64,000 nucleotides of DNA from Leguminivora glycinivorella (taxonomy: Eukaryota > Arthropoda > Insecta > Lepidoptera > Tortricidae): NCBI RefSeq assembly GCF_023078275.1, contig NC_062972.1, positions 17,501,691 through 17,565,690 of the forward strand. Reading direction: 5' to 3'. Below the pieces are notes generated by a model, which was not told the origin of the DNA, made no database searches, and saw only the letters and a program-made list of their open reading frames with translations. This document shows positions 47,401-59,900 of this stretch, one piece after another. The translations under genes and the position numbers were made by a program. Each line of letters starts with the position of its first letter. The first letter of the stretch is position 1.

Positions 47401-47914
47401 GTAACAAAGAGTAAACGTGTACAAAACTTACATAAAAAAATGTGTATATCGTAAAATAAGTAGTTGTTAGCTGTCATTAACGTTAATTATTTAACTTCGG
47501 AATCGCCTGATAATAAGTGCCTTACTTGCAAATTATAGTTTCTTTACTTGTCATCAGATGTATTTAAGGTATTCATACGAAGTTCATTTACACTATGTTT
47601 TTAGCCCTATATGGCCTATATATAGCCAAATCAGTAATGACCTGGACGGGGAGTAATGTACTCTAATATTCGACCCAAGAAATTAATTACAGAATTATAT
47701 TTTGACTAACAAATCTAACAATAATTAGTTCAACAAAAAAGGAAAGTAAAAAAAATAAAATTTTGAAAAAACCCCCGACCGCGACATAGTAGACCGATTT
47801 TCATGAAACATGGCTAAGAACACTCCTGACTTCTTACTCAGCTTTCAGACAAAAAAACTAAATCCAAATCGGTTCATCCGTTCGGGAGCTACGATGCGAC
47901 AGACAGACACACAC

Positions 47915-47967
<53 letters not shown>

Positions 47968-50900
47968 GAGACAGACACGTCAAACTTATAACACCCCGTC
48001 GTTTTTGCGTCAGAGGTTAAAAAAGAAGTTACAGAAACAGGGTATTACATACGTAATACCCTGCGTACGTAGGTATTGGGTTGGCACAAAAGTAATGAGA
48101 CACTTGGTTTACGTTTTATATATTTTATTATTATTACAATACAAAAAGCTTAGTCGATGATGTAATCACCATTAGCATCTATGACTTCTTGCCAACGATC
48201 CGGCAAAGTTTAGATGCCTTTCGCCCAGAACTCTGATGGCTGTGCCTCGAAAAAGTTGTTCAACTCCACCTGTACATCATGGAAATCATTGAATTGTTTA
48301 CCCCGCAAATGTCGTTTCAGGGCTCTAAACAAATGAAAGTCTGATGGTGCGAGGTCTGGAGAATAAGGTGGGTGGGGTATCGTCTCCCAGCCCAAGTTCT
48401 GCAGCTGTTGGCGAACGGTAGATGGTAGATGCGACATGAGGTCGAGCGTTATCATGTAGTAAAATTACAGTGGCTCGTCTTCGTCGTTTTTTCTTGATAG
48501 CAGAAGATAGTTCGGTGAGCTGTGTTGAATATTTGTTAGCGTTTACAGTTTCATTGTGTAATAGTTCATGAAACAGCATGCCTTGCGAGTCCCAGAAACA
48601 ACAAAGCAAAACTTTTAAGCGGTTCTTTTGACTCAGCTTCGGTTGAGTTGGTGGCGTTTTTTCTCGAGGCAGCCAAAAAGCACGACGTGTATCGTTCTCA
48701 TAATAAATCCATGATTCATCTCCCGTAACCAGATCAGTCAAAAACTCTTTACGTCGGGGTCGCAGCAAAAGTGATTGACAGATGGCGACACGGACTGCAC
48801 GACTGGCGTCGGTAAGGATGTGCGGTACCCATCGAGCCAAAACTTTTCGATACCCAAGCTCATGCAGATGGTATTCCACAGCGTGGTGACTGCAGTTAAG
48901 TGCTTCCGCTAATTCACGAGTAGTAGCATCAGGATTCGACTGTAGTTCGCGGCGTAAATCGTCATCATTGAATGCAGGTGGTCGCCCTGAGCGTGACTGA
49001 CTTTCAAGGCTCCTGTCTCCTGATTTAAAACGGTCAAACCATCTGGACACCGTGGCATGGCTTGTACTTCCAGCGCCCAATGCAGTGTTGATATTGTCAG
49101 CCGCAGCCCGCGCACTGTGGCCTAACAAGTACTCGTATAAGTAAAGTGTTCGAACTTACGCTCGTCCATTTTATTTCAATCTAACTAAACCAATCACGAG
49201 GGCGGCTTTATATACCCTCACATTAGAAGTACCTAGAATGTTCTACAACATACTAGAATATTATCGAAAACAATTAACTTAAGAAAGGAAATGTATAGAG
49301 TTTTGTAGAGTGTGTTATTACTTTTGTGCCAACCCAATATTTATATATATTGTAAGGAGAGCACTAAAAAGGTAACATATCCGTTTTCCTCATAATAGCA
49401 TCATGTAACAGGAAGTTAATTACAACATTCTACGTATTATGTGCGATAGAGGTTAAGATTTTTATGGAGTGTCTAGATATGCCTCACATTATATTTAAAT
49501 GCCAATTTAATCCGTTTGATGGGGTATCCAACTGGACGCCGTCCTGCCGGCCATCCTAAATATCGCTGGGCGGATAGAGTGGGTGGAGGCAGATCTCCGT
49601 GAACTCGGCGGCGAGGGCTGGCGTGAAATTCAGATGTCGCTCTGGACCGCATAAAATAGCGTGCTCTTGTGTTGGAGGCCAAGACGCACTTTGGGTCATC
49701 GCGCCAACAAAGTAAGTATTTAATTAAATTATGATTTGAAAGATGTGCAGATACATGTGCAGGCGTATGATAAATACCTACATTTTTGTGTGATAAAAAT
49801 TCGTTTCTTTTTTTAATGACATGACATGATACAAGTCAACAACCTCGTTGATGAATTGTTCTTTGTTCACCATTTAAGGACAGAAATAGCAAATGGCAAT
49901 TTTGTGGAATCATCGTAATACGATTGAAGTTTATTATTGGAATTTATTGCGTCATCTAGGCAGTTTGAAAATGAAGTGGGTTAGTGTCCCGCCGGAAGCG
50001 TACTTTTTTATTTAATATAAAAATAAAAAGGTAGTTGTAGCATCGTAAGTATTAACTAAGTTACCTTTCCCTTTGGTTGGCGAGTCAGCCGTGGTGATAG
50101 TAGAGATGGCGCGCCGAGTCGTGCGCGGTGACAGCTGCGGCGCGAGCTTAGCGCTCAAGCTCGCGATCAAGCCGCTTTCTACAAACAAACAATAGTATAT
50201 TATATAACGGTAACGATATGAAGGCTATAAAAGTTGAGTACCGCGGTTAGGTCACGAGGCTTTGCCGAGTGGCCTAACTAAGGTACGAGACTTTTATAGC
50301 CTTCATAATGTTACGATTGTATACTATACTTTTTCTACGACAGCCAAATAAATACCTATTCGAAAATAATAAAATGGGTTACTAACCTATCTTATATAAT
50401 GAATGGGAAAATTTGTGTGGATCTCAGCATTGAGTATTCAGTCCACAATGTTGATGGCGAGAACTTGTTGCACAAATCTTCAAAATATGCCAACAACGCG
50501 GTTTCAGAGAAAGTTTTAACATTTTTTTGCAATTTCCATGTCAAAACAATCATAACAGTTTTGGTACGCTTTATCCGACTTTTCAGGTAACAAATTGTCA
50601 GTCACTTTGAGCGTCATAGCCTTGATTTCTTTGGAAGTACATTGTTCACCAGAATCACTCATAATTACTTAAGTTTTTGCACAATAACGTCGAATTAAAA
50701 TAAACTACAAAACACTTTAAATAGTTCAAATACTTTCGTCTAAAGTTTACAAATGTCAAAAATGCCATAGACAAGAGAAATAGAAAATAAGCCGGTTTTT
50801 AATTACGAAAAATGTGGTTGCGTTCAAGAATATTTAAATGTCGAATGTAAAATTATTTGATAAACTTATGATTTTTACCTTTGTTTTACAATATGTAATA

Positions 50901-53900
50901 TGTAAAACGCATTTCAATTTACTTTTTCATCTTGATTTAAATTATGAACCTAAATATTATATTATTTATTAAAAGTTACTTATTATTGCAAATGAAAACA
51001 TACCTGATAAATGGAAGTTGTGCTTTTAAAAAAAAATTAACAGAACTCCTATATTCATATGATTACTGCTAGCAGTAATCATATGAACCTATAGACAAAT
51101 AGACTTTCTTATCGTTACTCAAATGAACTCAATTTGGATACCGCTGACAATAATCTAATTGACAGATTTAAGTGCTGGAGTAGAAAAAAACTATTAAGAG
51201 TCGTGAAAAAAATTGCCTGTTATGAAACAACATGAAATATGAATATTTTGGTTGAGCTGAGTCTTGTCGTGCCATGTTGTACCCCGTTATGATCTGCGAC
51301 GGTTGCGGTATATCGTGTCCGTGGTATAACTAATGTCAACTCACGTTCGGAATGGTGTCTGTCCGCGCTGTGCGCCCGGGCCGCGATGTTGCGCCGCATC
51401 GCGAGCGGGCTGAGCGTGTCGTGTCGCGCCATGTTGTTGTACCCCGCTATGATCTGCGACGGTTGCGCGTATATCGTGTTCGACGAGTATTTCTTCTCTT
51501 GTTGTAGTTTGTAACCTGTACGCAATAAAAATAGGGATTCATAACTGACCATATCTCATGTTTTAGTCAGCAAAACCAGATGATAATAAAAATACCCACT
51601 CCCATAAAAACTCCCTTCAAGCACTGTATCAAAAACATGCATCACAATACATGTAGGTTCCTATTTGTTGGTGCGGTGAGTATTGACGTATTGCTGACGT
51701 CTTATGACAGACTATCAGAATTAAACGCGTGCCGGACTTCCCCCGATTGGTACAAAGTTTTAATGTCAGATATGTAATTATATGCATTATTAGGTACTCA
51801 TCAACACGCTTACTTGGTTTTATTCATAACTTCTGTGATGTTCCCATAACAGATTGTTACAGAGAAGAATAAACACACTTTGATTTTCTGATTGACACCT
51901 GTTACACTTTTATCGATATGCAGTCGTCACTGTCAAAAGCCACTATTATATGGGTAATCTGTCACAAACACATACATATTTTCATTGACCAATAGGCTAG
52001 TTTCCTACTAGTCAAATCAGCTTCTCTTTAAGAACTGTCAAAACGATTTGCTAGTATGGAATTACTATGAAATACTGAGGAGTGACGTCACGGTCAATTC
52101 ACTTACATTATATATTTCTCTTGGACTTCTTAAGTAGAAATTATGTTTAAACATAACTACTGTCCATATTTTTCTTCTAATTATGTGGTGCTTTATTTCG
52201 TGCACTGCATAAAATATTTTATTTTAAGTATAGGAAACTAGCCTATTTGTTCCATTCGTGCTTATCTATTGTGAATTGACCTGTACCATACATAGGCTCT
52301 AAATCGATTTATTATTTGAAGCAACTTACCAGTTTGTCCATATTGCGAGTCATTGGAAACCCTGGGACCGAAGCTGGAGAATGAGTTATTCTCCCCGTAG
52401 CTCGGCGTGGAGGGGCTGGAGCCGTGCGGCGAGCTCTTGCCGTCGCTGTACACGCCCAGGTTGCTACCGTATAAGTCCGAACTTGAACTGTTTAGACTAT
52501 TCTTCCGCACGTAAATGGAATTCTGTTCGACGTAAGCCATTATCCTATGGCCTGTTTGTCCGTATATTGGGTTGAGGTTTCCAGTGCTGTTTAGGCTGGT
52601 GGTCGAGGAGAAATTGCTTTTCGCTTGTTGGAAGGTGGATAAGGATTGTGTGGGGCTCTGAGAAGGGTTCGAATTTTGTGTTTGGTTCGCGTTCGTTTGA
52701 AGTTGTTGGAGACTGCGCCGCACTAGTCCCGGAGAGGCGGGCATGTGTTTGAGTTCTGTCAGTTGTTTTACCGTCTCTGCTACATTAATACCTGGAATTT
52801 AAAAGCGGATAATTAACAATAAACTTACTTGTGAAACAGAGTTATAATAAATATAAACTTGCAGGACCTGTAATAAATCGCAAAGGATTGATAATACCGT
52901 CCTCTGCACGGGGCAAAATAGATAGAGGGTAGAGAGGCCTTGGCTTAGGGATGGGGCGAATACCTGGGTTAACAAAACAAAATCATTAAATAAAAACAGA
53001 AATACATAAATAAATAACAGTTAAAACAAATTAATTAATTAAAAACGGAAATATACAAATAAATAACAGTTAATTTGTATATATGTACTAAGATTATCTA
53101 ATATACACGTGAGTATGATAATATTGAGATGGTATAGACACGTTTAAGGAATGAGTGATAGGAGGCTGACAAAGAGTCTGTATGTGTGAAACAAGAGCGG
53201 GAGTTTTTCAGGCTTAGACATAGGCGGGCTTTCTATAATCAAATCGGGGAAACATTTGGAATTAAATGTGTTTTAATAACGTACCCATGACGATCAATTA
53301 TTTAATACTATAATGTTTTTTTTTCTTGGGGTACATAATGTTTACCGGCTGCAAGTACGTCATACGAGTACGCTAGCTAAAGTCAAATACTATATCTGCA
53401 GGGCTCTTCAACCTCTTGATAAATCATAGAATTTAAACACAATGGTATATGTTTTAAAACCCTTTCACCTTTTTATGTTTTTCGAAATGTGTACAGTGTA
53501 ATTTTGTTGATGTACGTGCTATGTATCTATTATGTGTGCCTTTACTAAATCGTTTAGTTCGATGATATTTCAGTAATTTTCAACTGAAACAAATTCAAGT
53601 TAAAAAAAAAACAAAATCAACTTGTACACTATTCGTTAAAATGTTGTTTGCAAATCTATGTATACTATGTCGGATAGGTACTTACCAGTGTTAGCCTCTG
53701 CATCGGGTTGCAGCAAGAAGGCAGGCGGGGGCGGAAGGTTGTCGGCCTCACTAGGCCCTATTCCTGGGCTTTGATTGTTACCCTGGAATACCAATTCCAT
53801 GTAAAATTTTATGAATACATGTCTTTCAAGGCGTCGTGTATCCCTTACTGAAAATGAGCTTTTAGCGAAAGTTCAAGAATACTCGGGACCGGGATCGCAG

Positions 53901-56900
53901 ATACATATCATTGTTTTTAACTGATACATTTAGTCAGTTATATTACCTGAGGGTAGGCCGGTCGCTGCGGACGGGAGATGGACGAAGACCGCCGCACGGG
54001 CGGCGGCGGCTTGCCCAGGGAGCTTGAAGACCCACGCCGGGACCACACTGTCGCTGCAAATAAAACCAATGTCAGCTCAAAGTAGGTTTTGTAGAAACTA
54101 TTTTTCCTGATTTATGATTGAAAAACCAAAAATGTTCTATTATAATAAATGTCACCTAATACAATACGTAATCTGCTACTGGGCACAGGTCTCCTTTCAT
54201 GTAGGATACCTTCTTGGGTGCATAGGTAAAGAGTCCCTACATATTGCACGCATTCCTATTTATGAGGTTCGGGAACCTCTATCTATTTTATATTATTATT
54301 AATATTAGGGAATGTCTGTACAATTGCCATAATTATACACATGGTAATTCAAATGCTTCATTATTAGACCCAAAATTTAACGACTGACATAACGGACTGA
54401 TTCATGTTATCATAACATCCAGCTACAATAGGAAAATAATAAACATTCCTTTACTTGTACTGTGTTGTGAGTATGAACCGCATACTCGTATCAAAACATG
54501 GTGAGTCACAATGCCTGTGAAATACCTTAGTAAATGTAACATTCCGATATTGGTTTGGTTGTTCTATACAAAATTAACCAAAGTAATTTACTATCCCCTA
54601 TATATCTATGTCCAAAGATACAATGAACCAAAAACACTGTAACACATAAAAACGCTTTAGTTCCATGCACATGCTGCTTATTTGAAACACATACCTACTA
54701 AGACACGATTACACTGCTTAAAATAAGGTATGGAGATATGGGTAAGTCGTCAAAGGCAAACATCACACACTTACAATCAGGCAAACATCTTGGCCGGCCG
54801 TGACAAGATGACCGCCGCATAAAGACAAAGGCGCCTTCTTCTGTGAAAGTCCTCATCCAACGAATTTTCGCAACCTTCACCAAGTACACAAATAACTTGT
54901 GGCCTCTTCTCTATCAACGATCTTTGTCAATATGTCGTCAAGGGCGCATCCAGCTCCATCTAGGCTCCAGAGGTGTGACTGTCATGAATGGATCCGCGCT
55001 TGTATGACTTCCACATTGACTATACTTAAACCTTAACGTAGTTATGCCACCACCGCCCTTAACCCACCTGTCATGGAAACGGGTCTCCGCTTGGGCACCG
55101 CGGGTTTCTTCCCGATGGTGGCGAACGCCGGAGTCTCGCAGGTCTCGTCCAGCGACCTCACGGCCTCCTCGAGGCTGCCGAGCGAGATCGAGAAGCTCTC
55201 GCGGGCGGCCGCGATTGACGCGTCGCTGTCTCGGCGGAGCGTCACTATCTCAGAGTCTAATGGTTGCAAATTAAAAGCATGCAAGGCGTTACACACAGAA
55301 ACAAAAAATAAAATTATAAATGAAACGTTAAATGCAATGTCGCCTGTACACACTTGGCGAAATACTTTCGTCGTGAGTGCAGGCAGCACTTAGAACCAAT
55401 TGCAGAACGACGGCGAAACCAGACGAATATTGCCGGGACTAGAAGGGAGCAAGCAGTGTGTTCACACTTGCTCTTAGACTGTCTCGGGGTGTCTCAACGA
55501 GTGTGTTCGGTCGGGGTAAGGGTTGTTATTTCAATAATCAACATAATATTGTGTAACAGCCTAAGCATTAAACATTTATTTAAATTGAAATTATTACTAC
55601 CAATGGCATTATTACTAATTGAATAAACATCAAAGAGAATTACACACTGATTTTTGGTTTAGGACAAACCTTGGCAATTCGTTAAAATGAAGTTTTGTTT
55701 GTATTCTACTTGTAACAATTTCACATCTAAAACAAACACAACTAAAAGAGCATGCGTTTTATATTATGAATGAATGCTGGCTTTAAGGCTCACCTTCCGG
55801 GTGTGGTATCTGGTGTTGGTGTGCATGGTCTTCGGCCGCGAACGCGCCCTGGCTGCCGTACCCGCTGGACGACTCCAGGGACGATTCGCTCGCACTGCTT
55901 TCGGAGCATACCTGGAGAACCAAACACCGGTTGTAAAACATCATCTCTTCGAGCGTGCGCAGACAGAGAGCGGTCTGGACTTCAACGTTCCGCGTTCAGA
56001 GTTCTGCGTTCTTTAGAATGTACCGAGACTATAGCAAGAACGCACACAGCGGGCAGTCTGACCGCGACGTTCAAAGCGGAACGCCGCGTTCAAGCGTTCT
56101 TTTCCTGCCGAGACAGAGAACGCCGGAACGCGGGGATGTCCGAGGTTGCAAACACAGAAAAAATAATGAATTGGTTAGGGAAAGGAGGGATTTCTGAGGT
56201 CGAATCTACGGATAGTACACGACGAGATGATGTAATGTTTATTTTATCCTTAATAAATAATGATATAGGGTATAAAAATACTGCCAGCTTTTATTTTGCT
56301 CAATTAATGAAACTATTCATCGACATGTGAATATAAATATCGAATCGCTGTTCATCTGTAAGGAGAATTTAATGGGTGGTATTTTTTACTGAAAAATACT
56401 ACAAATTTTGCCTTGCTTTTCTCGCGTTGTGTTAATTTTATTTTCTTTTTAGAAGCTTGTACCTAAGCTCCACAAGAGCAATGATTCTTCATAGGAAAAC
56501 GAACTTTCCAGTGACATGTTGCATGTACAGAGACACAGACGAAACTAGAACGCGAGAATTGAACGCCGCCTGTGTGCGTTGGAACTCTTGGGCGGTCAAC
56601 GGTCACCAGAACGCGGAACTCTGACAGAACGCAGACCGCTCTCTGTCTGCGCACGCTCTTCATGGCGGCTCCACAGGCTTGGTGTTTGCCACGAACACAT
56701 GCCACGCTTGGCGAATTGGCCAGTTTGTCGAACACCCGTCAGGTCAAATATTTGTGTGGAGGCGCAATCAGATAAGCATGGGTTTTGATCACTTAAAACG
56801 AATGTTAGACAATACACAAAGGCTCTTATCAAACTGGATGCGATTCACACTTCAATTTATGCATAATATTGTTTATTGTGTTTTGAGCCTCGAATTTTCT

Positions 56901-59900
56901 TCCGGTTACGATTATATTTTAAACTCATGAGTCAAACTTAATAAGATTGTGGATAAGTTATAATCTTGTAATTTGTTGTAATATATGAATCACTTTATGT
57001 TATGCTAACAAATTTCATTCAAACATGCGTAAGTTCATGCAGGTACGCAGATACAATTCATTACCAAACACATTTCACGGGTCATAAACTTTTTTCCGTA
57101 TAACATAGATTATTTAATAGGTACCTATAGATACTGTTTAAGCGAATATTGAGTCTTACCGTGCAATCGTTTCAAAAAATATTTACTATAACGTCTCTAT
57201 GGTAGATTGATAAGGGCTAACATAAAATAATAATCAAAGAACGATTTACAATTCAGTGCCTCGTTTGAAATTACCTATTATTTAATTAAAAGATATAAAA
57301 ATCTTATTGCACAAAACACTAACTAACTTCATTATAATCATTATATTACAGAGAGCTCAGGATTGTTCACTATTCTTGTACTATATTATTGTAAAGAAAT
57401 TTAAAAATAATATTTACTATTATGTTTAGAACGGTAGATTATAATACCTAACTGCGCTTTATCATTTAGGCGTTGAGGACTTCAGGAGTCACCGATTAGT
57501 TTCTTTACAGGGGTCATAACGTTAAAATATCTACAACGAACATCGCGATCCGCTTAGGAGGGCAGCACAACAAACCGCGGTATGCTTTAAGCTGGTCAGC
57601 GGTCCGAACCCGGACCGCGGTGCGCCATTTACCTATAGTATACCAGTATCTTATCATTAAAAATTTCAAGTTTGGTATTATTTTGAAATTTTATGCTTGC
57701 TAATTAGAAAATTACATATGTAGATTTGCGCTAGTATCAGCAATGGCAGCAATGCATATTTTGCTTGCTTACATTTTCAGTTGTCGTTCGAGTAACAATA
57801 GCTGCCTACCAGGACGAGCGCGGCATACGAGGACGGAATTGTTTTGGTACTTTCATTGCAACACGGCTTTCAGTCCATAACTAATTATCAATGGCATATT
57901 ACTTATAATTTTAACCTTTTCTTAATGGTATACAAAAAACGGACAGAAGGGATATTAATCACTTGACTATTTGTTCCTAGTTTCTTTTACCCCGTCCTCG
58001 ACTTCCGGGATGGTACCAAGTGCAGTTTGATATTAGATCTAGCGTGTAAATCGCACGTTTCTTAAAATCAAGTACCTGCAACAGTTAAGTATTGATGATG
58101 AAGATGCCATAATTTTACCCTAATTTTAATCAAGTGAAACGATCAAGAATGCACCGCAACCGAATGCGTAAATGCAGCCGCCATAAAATTCATCGGGCCG
58201 ACCGCGACGAATTCAGTCGGGACCAACTCGCGGAGCGAACATGGCAGTCGTGTTGAATCTCTTGTGAGTACACATGCATAGACTAAATTTATTACAAGTT
58301 AAAAGTCAAATAAACTTATATTCGAATACAATTGATTACATAAATTTATTACGCGACGGTTGACTGATAATAAGAGGTGAAAAATGTGGTATTAAATAAA
58401 GTTAGTAGCAAAACTTGTGGTCGGGGTACTCGAGGTGTTCCTATAGATCTGATCATTAACTTTATGATATAAAGCGTGTGAATATAATTGGTGGTTGGAC
58501 ACAGTAAGTAGTTACAGATATAAGACTGTTCTAAACCTATGATTACGTCGACTTCATAAGGCATAAGTATTATGTAAATATTTCCTCATAAAAGTAATGT
58601 ACCTACGTGTGACACAATTTTCTGAAAATAAGAAAATAACCTGTACGAGATTTTTACTATATTGTTGTCGATTCGATTATCTTCGCCTACATTAACGATT
58701 GTTTGAATTAATCATGTTATATGTACGTACCTGTGACCAATCGGATCGAGTGAAATCACTTACTTATGTTAAATATTTAAGATAACAATTACATATGCAT
58801 ATGACGAAAAGATAGATAAACAAAAGAGATTCTGATAAAATGTATTTATTTGATATTACATAAGTGCTTTGAGTATAAATAAAATTAAATGAAACCATTT
58901 AACTATAATTTCCAGATTAGCCGTAAACCTACTTCGAATTTCATGGGCATGGTAAGTGTTTTCTCAAGAAACGCGATTACCAAGAAATGTGCGTGTAAGT
59001 TACAACGTTTATTTATAAACATCATTGACAACGTAACGGTTCGTTGTATAACTTTTGCACTCAAACTTTTATGTGAAAGATGTTTTGAAGTCGTTCTCAA
59101 TCTTGACAATCACTTTAAAGCAACTAAATGACTGCCACCATGAAATAAATGCAGTAACTTAGGATTTAATCATCTATTTCTTCCAGAAAAGTTGTCGCCG
59201 ATTAAAACAGCTGTTCAAAGTTGCGCTATTCATGTTATATTTTTGCACAACAGCCCGCAGCACACGCGGCGACCCTCCCGCTCGGAGCCCTACGGCGGCC
59301 TGGTGGACACGCTGAGGTCCGGGGAGATCAGAGACATGATGTCGCCCGTCATCACACTTGCTACTATTAAAGCGAAACTCAAAGAGACGGGTATTATACG
59401 TTTAATATGAATTTAATAATTTCCCTTGAATGCAAATTTCATATCATCCCTGAGACAGTTCTTTGCATTTCCCCATTGAATCTTTTTCTTTTTGTGGACC
59501 GTGTTATTCTTATATTACAAAAATGTTCCTAATATTAGCTAGCTTGCGACTGTCTCATGTTATACCGTGAAAAGCTTTCACTACTAGTGATCAAACCAAC
59601 TGTAGTTTTTTTACATACATATTTAAATTAATGAAGATTTAGGTCCAGAGACAGACCCTTTGCTATGAACTCCCAGGGCAATATTTCGTAAACATTGTAT
59701 CTCAAATTTTTACAAGGTATTTTGAAATTATTTTGTGTAGCCTACTTTTGAATTATTTGAATCAAGAATATGCAAAATTTTGCTTTATTTCCAGGTATAT
59801 TTGACCCAGACAATACTACATTAACCGATAGGGAGCAAAAAGAACTTAAGAAACTTTTTGAAACAATTGAGATTATGGTAAGTTGTATTTGTCTCTACCT

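Noticed and set aside
55770..56330. 186-codon frame overlapping a mim exon on the opposite strand
   Set aside because: It crosses the mim exon antisense, an intron and a TIR element border; its composition is that of G+C-rich antisense sequence.
59192..59410. Alternative longer third exon of the nested gene starting at 59,188
   Set aside because: With the acceptor at 59,187 the junction from exon 2 creates an immediate stop; the internal acceptor at 59,252-59,253 has a better pyrimidine tract and keeps frame.
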